Source: Neisseria bacilliformis (lineage in GTDB: Bacteria; Pseudomonadota; Gammaproteobacteria; Burkholderiales; Neisseriaceae). Taken from it: a DNA stretch of 64,000 nt. Below, piece after piece: positions 1 through 9,539 of this stretch. The notes below the pieces were generated by a model. The model was not told where the DNA came from. It ran no database searches and saw only the letters and a program-made list of their open reading frames with translations. A program made the translations under genes and the position numbers. The stretch is taken from positions 1,798,001 to 1,862,000 of the forward strand of contig NZ_CP059571.1 of assembly GCF_014055025.1 (NCBI RefSeq). Reading direction: 5' to 3'. Position 1 is the first letter of the stretch. The number at the start of each line of letters is the position of its first letter.

Positions 1-3000
1 ATTGCCGCGCGTTACGGTGGGGGCGGCGGCTTGGGCGACGTTGACGGTGTAGGTGGTCGCGCCCGCGCTGTCGGTGGCGGAGCTGACGCTGGCCAGTCCG
101 CTGCCGGCCACTTTGCTGCGCGCGTCGGCGAGGGCTTTGAGTTGGCTGACGTTGACGGCGTCGGTGTCGGCCGAACCGGCGGCAAGGTTGGTGATGCGGC
201 GGTAGAGGATTTCGCCCTGGCCTGCGCGGTTGTCGCCGCCGACGGACACTTCGCCCAGCGTTACGCCGGATTCGGCGATGCCTTTGACGCTGGCGTTGGC
301 CGAGGGTTTGTAAGGATCGGTGCCCAAATCGGACACGCCCGCAATCGACATCGAACCGAGCGCGACGCGGAAGTTGGTGTCGTTTTTGACGGTGGCGCTG
401 TCGCCCAGAGCCACGTTGTTGTTCAGGCGCACGGGCAGGCCGGGGATCAGTGCCGTGCCGTTGCCCGAATCCGCGCCGCTGCCCAGCGACAAGCCGCCGT
501 TTTGCGAGCTGGCGGCCGCGCCGATGGCGATACCGCCGAGACTGTCGCTGCCGGAAGTGGACGCGCCCGGGCCGATGGCCAGCGACGCGTTGCCGGAGGC
601 TTTCGCGGCTGTGCCGATGGCGACGGAGTCGGACTGGCTGTTGTCGCCGTCCGCAACGGCGTTTTTGCCGATGGCGACGGAACTCATTTGTTTGGCCGAC
701 GCGCCCGCGCCCGCCGCCAGCGCGTCCGTGCCGGTTGCGCCGTCGTTGTTGTAGTTGCTGCCCGCGCCCGTGGCGGTAGAATTGACGCTGTAATAGTGGG
801 TGAGCTTGCCGCCCAGCGTGTCGGCCACGGCGTAGAGCTGGCTGCCGTTGACGGCGTCGGTGCTGGTGGTGGAGATGCGGCCTGCGGCAAGGTTGGTGAG
901 GGTGCGGGTGAAGCCGCTTTTGCCGATGCTGACGTTGGCATTGGCCGCACCGGCAAAGCCCGAATAGGCGATGCCGTTTACTGTGGCCTGGGTGGTGGTA
1001 ACGTTGGTGTCGGTTTCCGATTCGTAGCCGAGGGCGACGCCTTTTTGATGAGCGGCCTGCGCGTTCACGCCCAAGGCGGCCGCGCCGGTGTTCGACGCGC
1101 TGCTCAACTGGCCGATGGCGACCGACTGCGAGCCCTTGGCGGCCGCGCCTTTGCCGTCGTTGGCCGAGCCGCCGACGGCCACCGAACCCGCGCCTGCGGC
1201 TTGGGTGTTGCGGCCGACGGCCACGGCCTGCGCACCGGTGGCGGCGGCATTGAGGCCGACGGCCACGGCGGAGAGCACGGAAGCCTGCGCCTTGTTGCCG
1301 ACGGCAATCGAGCCGCCGCCGCTGGCCACGCTCCGCTGGCCGATGGCGATGTTGTCGCTGCCGGTTACGCTTGTGCCGGTTATCGTGCTGTTGTTGGCAT
1401 ACGCGCCGAGGGCGATGTTGTGGCTGGTTTCCAAGCCGGCGCCCGCGCCTGTGCCGATGCCGATGATGTTGGTTACCGCAGCGGTTTTGCCCGCGTCTTT
1501 CACCGCGCCTTCGCCGATGCCGATATTGCTGAAATTATTGGCGTTTTCCGTACCCGCGCCCGACTGTTTGCCGATGAACACGTCGGCGCGTCCGGCGGCG
1601 TTCGCGCCCCAGCCCAGTGCGGTGGAATTTTCGCCCGTCGCCGTGGCTTTGTTGCCCAGGGCGGTGGAGGCGTTGGAAGCCTGCGTGTCCGCGCCGACGG
1701 ATACCGCGCCGTCTTTGCCCGCCTGCGCGTTGAAGCCGACGGCGACGGTGTTCAGGGCGGAGGCGGAGGCTTTCACGCCCGCCGCCAGCGCGTTGCTGCC
1801 GGTCGCGCCGTCGTTGTCGTAGTTGCTGCCTGCGCCTGTTTCGGCGGATTTGACGCTGTAATAGTGGGTGAGCTTGCCGCCCAAAGTGTCGGCCACGGCG
1901 TAGAGCTGACTGCCGTTGACGGCGTCGGTGGAGTCGGCAGCGATGCGGCCTGCGGCAAGGTTGGTGAGGGTGCGTTTGACGGTGTCGCTGCCGATGCTGA
2001 CGGTGGCTTCGGGGGCGGTGCCGGCGAAGCCGTTGTAGCTGATGCCGCCGACGGTGGCGGCGGTGGTGGCGACGGCGTCGGCGGTTTCCGAGGCGCGGCC
2101 GAGGGCAACCGAGCTCCACTGTTTGGCTTTGGCGTCGTTGCCGATGGCGGTGGCTGCGATGGCCGAAGCGGCCGAGCCCGCGCCGATGGAAACGGCGTAA
2201 TCGTTTTGGGCTTGCGCGTTGTCGCCGACGGCAACGGACGACACGCCCGCCGCGTTGGCGGAATTGCCGGCGGCGGTGGCGCGGGTGGCGGAAGCGCGGC
2301 TGTGTTTGCCGACGGCGGCCGCGTCTGCGGCAGTAGCCTGCGCGTCGTTACCGACGGCAATTGCACCGGCAGCGGTGGCGCGGGTGGACGAACCGACGGC
2401 AACCGTGTGTTCTTCTGCCGCCTGCGCGTCGCGGCCGAAGGCCGAAGCGTCGGTGCCCAGTGCTTGGGCGTCGTTGCCGACGGCGGTCGCGCTGTTTGCC
2501 CGCGCCGCCGCACCCGAGCCTGCCGCCAGCGCGCTGTTGCCGTCGGCGACGGTGTCGAGGCCGACGGCGGTGGCGTAAACCTGTGAGGCTTTTGCGCCTT
2601 TGCCCAAGGCGGTGGCACTGTCCGCCGTGGCTTTGGCGGTGTTGCCCAGGGCGACGGTGTCTTTTTCGTATGCCGTGCTGTCGGTGCCGATGGCGACGGC
2701 GTCCGAGTCGCTGCTTGCTGTGGCGGCACTCGTGCCCGCTTTGGCGTTTTTGCCGATGGCGATGCCGTTTTGTTTGAGGGCGGCTGCGGTTTCGCCGATG
2801 GCGGTGGACGACAAGCCTGCCGCTTCGGCCGCTTTGCCCACGGCGACGGTGTTGCTGTCGCCCACTTTGGCCGCGTTGCCGACGGCAACCGCGCTGTCGA
2901 TGTTTTTGGTGTTGGTAAACGCGGGTTTGTAGTTGGTGTGTTTGACTTTGCCGTCGGCGGTGTCGATTTCCACTTCCTCACTGGTAACGCTGGCCGCGCT

Positions 3001-4959
3001 CGCGCCCACTTTGATGTCGTTGCCGAACACCGTGTTGTTGTTGGACGTGCTGCCGATCAGGTTGCGGTTGCCGACCGACTGGTTGTTTTTGCCGCCGATG
3101 ATGCTGAACACGGTGTCGTCCATCTTGCCGTTGGCCAGAGCCTGAACCATGCGCGCGGCACTGCCGCCGCCGTTCGCACCAATGGAGGCGGAGTTTTCGC
3201 CGAACACCATCGTGCCCGTGCCGACGGACACTGCGCCTTTGGCGGCGGTGATGCTGCCCGAGCCGATAGCGGCCTGCGAGGAGGCTGTGCTGCTGCCGCT
3301 GCCGCTGACCACTGCCGCGCTCGATCCGGCAGCCATGCTGTCGAAGCCGCCGCTCACCTGCGTGTAAGAGCCGTAGGCCGAAGTGGTGTCGCCGTGCGCC
3401 TTCGCGCCCACGCCGACGGCGGAGGCAATCGTGCCGCTGGAAACGGCCCGCGTGCCGACGGCCAGCTTGTTGTTGCCCGCGCCCACGGCCTGCGCCTGAT
3501 AGCCGACCACTGTCGCATGGCTGCCGACGTTCTGACCCACCAGCGATTCGTTGCCGATGGCCAGATGGTTGCCGAGGGTGGCGGCATTGCCCGCCGGATT
3601 GGCGAGGATTTTCGCCTGCTTGCCGATGGCGGTGGAATCGTTGCGCTCGGTTTTGGCCTGGAAGCCGAACGCGGTGGCAAACGTACCTGAGGCTTCGGAG
3701 GATTCGCCGATGGCCATTGCCCGGCTGGCACTGGTGTAGGACGGTGTGGCCGCGCCGGTGTTGTATTTGAAATTGGTGGTTTTCGCGCCGTTGCCCAGGG
3801 CGATGGAGTTTTCGCCGTAGGTCATCGCGTTTTGGCCGACGGCGATGGTGTGCCGCGCACGGGTGGGCGTGTCGGTTTTGGTGCCGTCGGCCGCGCCGTT
3901 GGCTTTGAAATTGTTGGCGTTGGTGCCGATGCTGATGCTGTCTTCGCCGAAATGCGAAGTACCCGCGCCGCTGCCGATGGCGATGTTGCGGATGCCGCCG
4001 CTGTTCACCGCCGCTTCTTTGCCCAGCGCGATGTTGGTGTGGGTGGCGACGCTGGCAGCGGCAGCGGAAGACAAGAGGCCGTCTGAATAATACAGACCCG
4101 CGCCGCCGTAGTTTGTGCCGAAGTCTTTGCGGTTTTTGCCCGCGTTGTCGCCGATGGAGATGTCGCCCGTGCCCAAAGCCTGCGCCTGACGACCGACGGC
4201 GGCCGCGCCGAAGCCGGCGGCGTTGGCGGCGTAGCCCAAGGCCGCTGTGCCGCCTGCCGTAGCCTGCGCGCTGGTGCCGACTGCTGCGGCCGCGTCATTG
4301 CTGGCCAGCGCGCCGTCGCCGAGGGCGACGCTGGATTTGCCGTAGGCTTTCGCCGCCTGGCCGCCCGCCAGCGAGTTTTGGCCGAGGGCGTTGGACGACT
4401 GGCCGATGGTGGTGGCGTTTGTGCCGTAGGCTTTGGCGTTCGCGCCGACGGCCACCGAGCCTGTGCCCGCCGTTGCGCCGGTTTGCGCGGCGGTGATGCC
4501 CGACGGCAGGTCGGATGCAGTGGCGGCGCGCACGGAGGCTTCTTTGCCGACCACCACTGCGTTCGTTGCGGCGGCGGCGGCTTTGCCGCCCACGGCCACG
4601 GTGTCGTCCGACTGGGCGTTGGCTTCGCGGCCGACGGCGATCGCGCTTTGCCCTTGGGCTTGGGCACTCGATCCGAGCGCAGTGGCGAACACGGTGTTTG
4701 CTTTGGCGGTTTCGCCGTAGGCGGTGGAATAGGTGCCCTTCGCTTCCGAGCCTGTGCCGACGGCGACATCGGTCGAGCTTTGCGCCACTCCTTCGGGGAT
4801 GGCGGCGGCGGCCGTGCCGGCCAGCATGCCGCAGAGGCCGAGGGCGGCGAGGCGTTTGAGGTTTTTCGATTTGCTTTTGCCTTTGGCGTGCGCCAGCTCG
4901 GAGGCGGCCACCCATTGTTCTGTTTCGCTGTTCCAGATGACTTTATAGATGCGGTTCAT
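1..4959 (-). CDS. trimeric autotransporter adhesin (YadA/Hia-like), N-terminal part, cut by window edge
   Basis: The frame read from the ATG at 4959 stays open for exactly 1653 codons to base 1, so the C-terminal stalk and membrane anchor lie outside the window. Residues 1-26 are an extended signal peptide region (MNRIYKVIWNSETEQWVAAS) typical of large type V secreted proteins, followed by a hydrophobic signal core at about 35-53. The body is a long run of YadA-head-like repeats with the pattern AxAxGxxAxA (for example SVAVGANAKA). Near the left edge are neck/stalk motifs of the type NLAAGxxxTDAVNVSQL. Such proteins form trimers on the cell surface and bind host matrix or cells; the ligand cannot be predicted. 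Two near-identical blocks of about 180 bp recur inside it. A DUS is translated in frame at about 4075-4088 (SDGLL). I found no frameshift at the places checked. Confidence 0.93.
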   Translation of the reverse strand, partial: MNRIYKVIWNSETEQWVAASELAHAKGKSKSKNLKRLAALGLCGMLAGTAAAAIPEGVAQSSTDVAVGTGSEAKGTYSTAYGETAKANTVFATALGSSAQAQGQSAIAVGREANAQSDDTVAVGGKAAAAATNAVVVGKEASVRAATASDLPSGITAAQTGATAGTGSVAVGANAKAYGTNATTIGQSSNALGQNSLAGGQAAKAYGKSSVALGDGALASNDAAAAVGTSAQATAGGTAALGYAANAAGFGAAAVGRQAQALGTGDISIGDNAGKNRKDFGTNYGGAGLYYSDGLLSSAAAASVATHTNIALGKEAAVNSGGIRNIAIGSGAGTSHFGEDSISIGTNANNFKANGAADGTKTDTPTRARHTIAVGQNAMTYGENSIALGNGAKTTNFKYNTGAATPSYTSASRAMAIGESSEASGTFATAFGFQAKTERNDSTAIGKQAKILANPAGNAATLGNHLAIGNESLVGQNVGSHATVVGYQAQAVGAGNNKLAVGTRAVSSGTIASAVGVGAKAHGDTTSAYGSYTQVSGGFDSMAAGSSAAVVSGSGSSTASSQAAIGSGSITAAKGAVSVGTGTMVFGENSASIGANGGGSAARMVQALANGKMDDTVFSIIGGKNNQSVGNRNLIGSTSNNNTVFGNDIKVGASAASVTSEEVEIDTADGKVKHTNYKPAFTNTKNIDSAVAVGNAAKVGDSNTVAVGKAAEAAGLSSTAIGETAAALKQNGIAIGKNAKAGTSAATASSDSDAVAIGTDSTAYEKDTVALGNTAKATADSATALGKGAKASQVYATAVGLDTVADGNSALAAGSGAAARANSATAVGNDAQALGTDASAFGRDAQAAEEHTVAVGSSTRATAAGAIAVGNDAQATAADAAAVGKHSRASATRATAAGNSANAAGVSSVAVGDNAQAQNDYAVSIGAGSAASAIAATAIGNDAKAKQWSSVALGRASETADAVATTAATVGGISYNGFAGTAPEATVSIGSDTVKRTLTNLAAGRIAADSTDAVNGSQLYAVADTLGGKLTHYYSVKSAETGAGSNYDNDGATGSNALAAGVKASASALNTVAVGFNAQAGKDGAVSVGADTQASNASTALGNKATATGENSTALGWGANAAGRADVFIGKQSGAGTENANNFSNIGIGEGAVKDAGKTAAVTNIIGIGTGAGAGLETSHNIALGAYANNSTITGTSVTGSDNIAIGQRSVASGGGSIAVGNKAQASVLSAVAVGLNAAATGAQAVAVGRNTQAAGAGSVAVGGSANDGKGAAAKGSQSVAIGQLSSASNTGAAALGVNAQAAHQKGVALGYESETDTNVTTTQATVNGIAYSGFAGAANANVSIGKSGFTRTLTNLAAGRISTTSTDAVNGSQLYAVADTLGGKLTHYYSVNSTATGAGSNYNNDGATGTDALAAGAGASAKQMSSVAIGKNAVADGDNSQSDSVAIGTAAKASGNASLAIGPGASTSGSDSLGGIAIGAAASSQNGGLSLGSGADSGNGTALIPGLPVRLNNNVALGDSATVKNDTNFRVALGSMSIAGVSDLGTDPYKPSANASVKGIAESGVTLGEVSVGGDNRAGQGEILYRRITNLAAGSADTDAVNVSQLKALADARSKVAGSGLASVSSATDSAGATTYTVNVAQAAAPTVTRGN
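718..906 (-). repeat. internal adhesin repeat, copy 2
   Basis: Second copy of the neck block at 1788-1975. It encodes TDAVNGSQLYAVADTLGGKL followed by GSNYNNDGATG. The copies could recombine and change adhesin length by about 1.07 kb. Confidence 0.8.
1788..1975 (-). repeat. internal adhesin repeat, copy 1 (neck plus head restart)
   Basis: This block encodes LAAGRIAADSTDAVNGSQLY and then LGGKLTHYYSV and GSNYDNDGATG. It is nearly identical to 718-906, with the same residue order and very similar codons. It separates successive head regions of the adhesin. Duplication or gene conversion inside the gene is the simple explanation. Confidence 0.8.
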
Positions 4960-5634
4960 GGCGGTTTCCTGAAAATAAAAAATAAAAGGGGTTTTGCGGT
5001 ATGCGGTTGCGGCCGTCTGAAAACGGGCTTCCAGACGGCCTAGGGCGTGTTGACATTCAACTTTTGCAGCGGATTTTGCGTCATAAAACGGCAGATGCAA
5101 GGCGAAAATGCGAGCCCATGCCGCCCATAGGCGAGTATTTTCAACGCGGCAGATGCCGTTTTAGGGCGTAAAAGCCGCCAAAACGTTGAATGTCAACACG
5201 CCCTAGGAATAAAACAGGCGGCGGGAAAAACAGTTTTTCGCGTTTCCCCGCCGAATCATTGGTTTGCCGCAATTATATCCGGTATTGCGCCCGCGCGTCG
5301 GACGATTGGCTTTGGCAACCGGCGGGATTGGCGCGGCGGGCGGTTTTCAGACGGCCTGCTGCTTGATTGAGGCCGTCTGAAAACATATCCATTCCGCTGT
5401 TTACACCGCAGGTAGGGTGTGTGGCGCAAGCCACGCACGCGGTTTCAGAGCTTGGCGGCTAAAAGGTTTCAGACGGCCTGAACGGCAGGGAGCGCGTGCG
5501 TCGCCTCGGGGCGGCACACCCTGCCTGAAAAACCGCTTTGCCTTGTCCGCAAGCGTGTTTTCAGACGGCCTGTTGTTTGATTGAGGCCGTCTGAAAACCA
5601 TGGGACACACGGTTTCAGACGGCCTCTGGGCGTT
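4960..5634. other. gene-free stretch with MITE-like element, DUS pairs and palindromes
   Basis: No credible gene is seen. From left to right it holds the adhesin leader, a 165-bp inverted-repeat element (5041-5205), a DUS inverted pair at about 5343-5385, a TAGGGTGTGTGGCGC palindrome (5412-5442), another GCGTGCGTCGCC palindrome (5492-5524), and a second DUS inverted pair at about 5560-5600 with a single DUS just before 5634. Confidence 0.7.
5041..5205. mobile_element. MITE-like inverted-repeat element, copy A (165 bp)
   Basis: The ends are perfect 21-bp inverted repeats beginning TAGGGCGTGTTGACATTCAA. The complementarity continues imperfectly inward, so the whole element can fold into one long hairpin. 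It has no ORF. It shares its ends with copies at 14605, 16619 and 22073, and its interior (GCGGATTTTGCGTCATAAAA) with the copy at 22073. TA at both outer ends suggests a TA target duplication. The family name and parent transposase are unknown to me. Confidence 0.8.
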
Positions 5635-6648
5635 TTACTGCGCGGGTGAGAAGGCGTCGGCGAAGAAGGCGTCGGTTTTTAGACGGCCTTCTTCGACAAA
5701 CGCCCGTTGCGCGTCGGCGATCATGGCGGGGGAGCCGCAGGCGTAGACCTGGTGGGCGGAGAGGTCGGGACAGTCGCGCAGTGCCTGCTGCCAGACGTAG
5801 CCGCGCGCGCCCCGCCAGTTTTCGGGGGCGCGGGAGAGGACGGGGGTGAAGACGGCGTTTTTCAGACGGCCTGCCAGTTCGGCGGCGCGGTCGTGATAAT
5901 AAAGTTCTTCGAGGGTGCGCCCGCCCCAGTAGAGGCGCACGGGGCGGGTGGCGTCGTGTTCGGCGAGGCGGTGGAGGATGCTTTGCACGGGGGCGAATCC
6001 GGTGCCGGTAGCCAGCAGGATGAGGGGGCTTTGGTCGTCTTCGCGCAATACGAAGGTGCCCATCGGGCCGCGCACGCGCATGACGGTTTTTTCTCTGACG
6101 GCGGGGGCGTCGCCGAACAGCAGGCCGCTGAACAAGCCGCCTTCGCGGCGGCGGATGTGCAGTTCGAGCTGTTCGGTGTGCGCGGGACTGCCGGCCAGCG
6201 AGTAGCTGCGGGTGTGGCCGTCTTTGAGCAGGATGTCGATGTATTGTCCGGCCAGAAAGACGAAGGGGGGCTTTTTGGGCATGTCAAGGCGGACGACGGC
6301 GGTGTCGCCGATGTAGTCCACGGCGGCGACGCGGGCGGGCAGGGTTTTGACGGGGGGCATTCTGCTGCTGTTGTAGCCGGGCACGGAGAGTTCGATGTCG
6401 CTTTGGGCGTAGCAGCAGCACATGAGGATTTTGTTTTGCGCGGCTTCTTCGGCGGGCAGTGCCTGCTCGGCGTGTTCGCCCTGCTCGTAGCGGCCGGAGC
6501 GGACTTCGGCCTTGCACTGGCCGCAGATGCCGGCCTGGCAGGAGTGTGGCAGGTTGAAGCCTTGGCGGCGGGCGGCGGCAAGGATGCTTTCGCCCTCGTC
6601 CGCCTCGAAGGTTTCGTTGTCGGGTGAGAGGGTTATGGTGTGGTTCAT
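5635..6648 (-). CDS. 2Fe-2S / FAD / NAD(P)H oxidoreductase, CDP-6-deoxy-3,4-glucoseen reductase-like
   Basis: 337 aa. Residues 1-90 are a plant-type ferredoxin domain with cluster cysteines C37, C42 and C45 and a fourth in the MCCCYAQ segment (about C77). An FAD-binding ferredoxin-reductase domain follows with the flavin motif RSYSLA at about 147-152. The NAD(P)-binding domain has LLATGTGFAP and the terminal YACGSPAMI motif. It should pass electrons from NAD(P)H through FAD to the iron-sulfur cluster. Neisserial homologues are annotated as CDP-6-deoxy-delta-3,4-glucoseen reductase, but there are no deoxysugar genes nearby, so the true partner is unknown. It is a single gene with no operon partner. 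Confidence 0.85.
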   Translation of the reverse strand: MNHTITLSPDNETFEADEGESILAAARRQGFNLPHSCQAGICGQCKAEVRSGRYEQGEHAEQALPAEEAAQNKILMCCCYAQSDIELSVPGYNSSRMPPVKTLPARVAAVDYIGDTAVVRLDMPKKPPFVFLAGQYIDILLKDGHTRSYSLAGSPAHTEQLELHIRRREGGLFSGLLFGDAPAVREKTVMRVRGPMGTFVLREDDQSPLILLATGTGFAPVQSILHRLAEHDATRPVRLYWGGRTLEELYYHDRAAELAGRLKNAVFTPVLSRAPENWRGARGYVWQQALRDCPDLSAHQVYACGSPAMIADAQRAFVEEGRLKTDAFFADAFSPAQ

Positions 6649-6845
6649 GGTTTTTTATTGTATTGAGGCCGTCTGAAAATGTGGTTTCAGAATAACCTGA
6701 TGTTTTTCCGGTATTTCACCGAAACAGAACCCGGCCTGCGGCGGGCGGCTTTTATTGTGTTTCGCTGTATTGAGGCCGTCTGAAAACGCGGTTTTCAGAC
6801 GGCCTGTGGCTGCAACTTCGTTGAAGTTCGGTTTTCAGACGGCCT

Positions 6846-7679
6846 TTATTTGCCTTCTTCCACCGGCGGCATGCCGACCATCGCGTCTTTAGGCATCTCG
6901 CCTGTGGCCGCCAGTTTCACGTCGAATATCAGCACGGCGTGTTTGGGGATGATGGAGTTGGGCGGGGGCGCGTCGCCGTAGCCCAGCTCGGGCGGGATGT
7001 AGAGGGTGTATTCCGCACCTTCCTTCATCATCGGCAGGGCTTCCTGCCAGCCTTTGATCATCACGGGCAGCGGGAAGGCCATCGGCTCTTTGGCCTCGGC
7101 GTTGCTGTCGAACACTTTGCCGTCGGTGAGTTTGCCGGTGTAAACCACGCTCACCATCGAATCGGGTTTGGGCTGCTTGCCGGTGCCTTCTTTGATCACT
7201 TTGTATTGCAGACCCGAAGCGGTGGTTTTCACGCCTTCTTTTTTGGCGTTTTCGGCCAGCCAGGCTTTGGCGGCATCCAGCGCGGGCTTGGCTTCTTTGT
7301 CGGCGGCGGCCTTGGCTTTTTCCTGTTCTTTCTGGACGAAGGCGGCAAACACTTCCTGCGCCTGCTGGTCGGTCAGGCGCGGGGTTTTGCCTTCGGCCAC
7401 GGCGCGCACGGCTTCGCTGAATTTGTCCAGGTCGATGTTCACGCCCTGGTCTTTCATATTTTTGATGTTGCGGCCGATGTCCATGCCGATGGCGTAGCTG
7501 ACCTGCTGCTCGGGCGTGCCCAGCGCGGACGGGTCTTGCGCGGGAGCAGAAGCGGCGGCGGGCGCGGGGGCACTGCCCTGCGCGCCGGAGGCGGCGGGCG
7601 CGGAAGTTTCCTGTTTGCAGGCGGCCAGCGCGAGGGCGGCGGCCAGCGCGGTGAGCGTCAGTTTGGTTTTGTGTTGCAT
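6846..7679 (-). CDS. fkpA: MIP/FkpA-like FKBP-type peptidyl-prolyl isomerase lipoprotein
   Basis: 277 aa from the ATG at 7679, which has an AGAGAGGA ribosome site; a longer upstream frame is not needed. A lipoprotein signal ends in ALALAAC, so C21 is the lipidated residue. Residues about 55-150 match the helical FKBP N-terminal dimerisation domain (VSYAIGMDIGRN). The C-terminal FKBP domain carries VSVVYTGKL, a WQEALP segment and ELGYGD. It catalyses cis-trans isomerisation of prolyl bonds in the periplasm or at the cell surface. The neisserial orthologue is called macrophage infectivity potentiator (MIP). An Ala/Pro-rich low-complexity linker follows the lipid anchor. A TATAAT -10 element lies upstream. 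Confidence 0.9.
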   Translation of the reverse strand: MQHKTKLTLTALAAALALAACKQETSAPAASGAQGSAPAPAAASAPAQDPSALGTPEQQVSYAIGMDIGRNIKNMKDQGVNIDLDKFSEAVRAVAEGKTPRLTDQQAQEVFAAFVQKEQEKAKAAADKEAKPALDAAKAWLAENAKKEGVKTTASGLQYKVIKEGTGKQPKPDSMVSVVYTGKLTDGKVFDSNAEAKEPMAFPLPVMIKGWQEALPMMKEGAEYTLYIPPELGYGDAPPPNSIIPKHAVLIFDVKLAATGEMPKDAMVGMPPVEEGK

Positions 7680-7713
7680 GGGCAATCCTCTCTGTCGGAA
7701 AAATAAAGCGCGG

Positions 7714-7719
7714 ATTATA
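7714..7719 (-). promoter_or_regulatory. -10 element of the MIP/FkpA gene
   Basis: Reverse-strand TATAAT in the context TTGTATAATCCGCGC, about 35 bp before the start codon. No strong -35 box is obvious. Confidence 0.5.
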
Positions 7720-7906
7720 CAAGTTTTGCCGCCCGCGCGGCAAAGGCGCGCCCCGCCCAAGCCGCCCTGCCCCGCCGCCGGTGCGGAACTTTACACCATC
7801 CGGCCTTTACTATATATTCCGCCGCACCGCGTCCCGCAACACGCGGCCTCATCCCGCGCCTTGTGTCATACAGGGCGGTTTCTTTATCTGTGAAGGAGAA
7901 ATCCCT

Positions 7907-9427
7907 ATGTCCACCGCAGCAGAACGCATCCAACACGCAGGTTTGCGCCAGAAAATCATCTCCGCCGAACAGGCGGCCGCATTCATCGAAAACGGCATGA
8001 CCGTCGGCATCAGCGGCTTTACCGGCGCGGGCTACCCCAAAGCCGTGCCCGCCGCCGTCGCCGCAAAGGCGCAGGCCGCCCACGCCGCCGGAAAACCCTT
8101 CAAAATCCGCATGATTACCGGCGCGTCCACCGCTGACGAATGCGACGGCGTACTCTCCCGCGCCAACGCCATCTCCTTCCGCAGCCCCTTCCAGTCCGAC
8201 CCCACCCTGCGCAACCAGATTAACGCGGGCGAAGCGGCCTATATGGACGTGCACCTGTCGCACATCGAACAGCAGGTGCGCGCCGGCTTTTTCGGCGAAA
8301 TGGACGTGGCCGTGGTCGAAGTGGCCGGCATCGCCGCCGACGGCAAGCTGATTCCCTCGCTGGCGGTGGGCACCAACGTAACCTGGCTGCAACAGGCGAA
8401 AAAAGTCATCCTCGAAGTGAACGCCCAGCAGAACGCCAAACTCGAAGGCATGGCCGACATCTACGACAGCATCGGCCTCGCACCGCACCGCAAACCGATT
8501 CCGCTCACCGAAGCGGGCGAACGCATCGCCACCCCCTATCTGCACTGCGATTTGGACAAAATCGCCGGCATCGTCCTCACCGACGCGTCCGACCGCAACA
8601 GCAAATTCGCCGAGCCGGACGAAATGTCCAAAAGCATCGCCGCGCAAATCATCGACTTCTTCTCGCACGAAGTCAAAGCCGGCCGCCTGCCGAAAAACCT
8701 GCTGCCGCTGCAATCGGGCGTGGGCAACGTGGCCAACGCCGTGCTGGCCGGCTTGCAGGACGGCCCCTTCGACAACCTTACCGGCTACACCGAAGTATTG
8801 CAGGACGGCATGCTCGATTTGATTTTGAGCGGCAAAATGCTCTCCGCTTCGGCTACTGCATTGTCGTTCAGCCCCGACGCGCTGCAACGCTTCAACGACC
8901 ACATCGACGAATTGCGCGGCAAAATCATCCTGCGCCCGCAGGAAGTTACCAACAACCCCGAGCTCATCCGCCGCCTCGGCATCATCGGCATGAACGCCAT
9001 GATCGAGGCCGACATCTACGGCAACGTCAACTCCACCCACATCATGGGCACCAAAATGATGAACGGCATCGGCGGCAGCGGCGACTTCGCCCGCAATTCC
9101 TACCTCTCCTTCTTCGTGTCCCCCTCCGTGGCCAAAGGCGGCTCGATTTCCTGCATCGTGCCCATGGTGTCCCACCACGACCACACCGAACACGACGTTA
9201 TGGTGCTGGTAACCGAACAGGGCTTGGCCGATTTGCGCGGCAAATCCCCGCGCGAGCGCGCCCGCCTCATCATCGAAAACTGCGCCCACCCCGACTACCG
9301 CGACGCGCTGCGCGACTACTTCGACCGCGCCGAAAAAGCCGGCGGCCTGCACACGCCCCACCTTCTGAACGAAGCCCTGTCGTGGCACCAGCGTTTCGTC
9401 GAAACCGGCGACATGCGCGTGAAATAA
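7907..9427 (+). CDS. succinyl-CoA:acetate CoA-transferase / acetyl-CoA hydrolase family
   Basis: 506 aa from the ATG at 7907, preceded by GAAGGAGAAATCCCT; the frame is open further upstream but that part lacks homology features. The family moves CoA between succinate and acetate (or propionate) and lets a modified TCA cycle run or salvages acetate. The likely catalytic glutamate is E296 in YTEVLQDG. The glycine-rich GIGGSGDFARN motif at about 387-397 and the SHHDHTEHDV segment are typical of the AarC/ScpC/Cat1 group. Length fits that group. It is monocistronic and ends at a DUS hairpin shared with the convergent lipoprotein gene. The exact acyl donor cannot be told from sequence. Confidence 0.88.
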   Translation: MSTAAERIQHAGLRQKIISAEQAAAFIENGMTVGISGFTGAGYPKAVPAAVAAKAQAAHAAGKPFKIRMITGASTADECDGVLSRANAISFRSPFQSDPTLRNQINAGEAAYMDVHLSHIEQQVRAGFFGEMDVAVVEVAGIAADGKLIPSLAVGTNVTWLQQAKKVILEVNAQQNAKLEGMADIYDSIGLAPHRKPIPLTEAGERIATPYLHCDLDKIAGIVLTDASDRNSKFAEPDEMSKSIAAQIIDFFSHEVKAGRLPKNLLPLQSGVGNVANAVLAGLQDGPFDNLTGYTEVLQDGMLDLILSGKMLSASATALSFSPDALQRFNDHIDELRGKIILRPQEVTNNPELIRRLGIIGMNAMIEADIYGNVNSTHIMGTKMMNGIGGSGDFARNSYLSFFVSPSVAKGGSISCIVPMVSHHDHTEHDVMVLVTEQGLADLRGKSPRERARLIIENCAHPDYRDALRDYFDRAEKAGGLHTPHLLNEALSWHQRFVETGDMRVK

Positions 9428-9470
9428 GCCGCAGGCATCACAGTCTGCCGGCAATCGGCAGACCATTAAA

Positions 9471-9512
9471 GAGGCCGTCTGAAAACCGTAAAACAGGTTT
9501 TCAGACGGCCTC
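9471..9512. terminator. bidirectional DUS hairpin terminator
   Basis: Inverted DUS pair (GAGGCCGTCTGAAAACC and its complement) between convergent genes ending at 9427 and 9540. Such paired DUS commonly serve as factor-independent terminators in Neisseria. Confidence 0.75.
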
Positions 9513-9539
9513 TTGCCTTATGCGACGGCGCAAACCCCG

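Noticed and set aside
31-2586. A plus-strand open frame of 851 codons across the left end
   Set aside because: It is antisense to the adhesin repeats. It has low-complexity Gly/Ala/Arg composition, while the minus-strand frame has a signal region and YadA motifs.
1773-2981. A minus-strand open frame of 402 codons inside the adhesin
   Set aside because: It is out of frame with the adhesin and is Pro/Ser/Thr/Arg-rich, as expected for a shadow of GC-rich repeats.
5041-5205. Correia repeat enclosed element
   Set aside because: The ends are TAGGGCGTGTTGACA and not the TATAG-type Correia ends, although size and hairpin form are similar.
7715-9466. A minus-strand open frame of 583 codons opposite the CoA-transferase
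   Set aside because: It is Gly/Val/His-rich without motifs, while the plus strand encodes a full CoA-transferase with its active-site residues.
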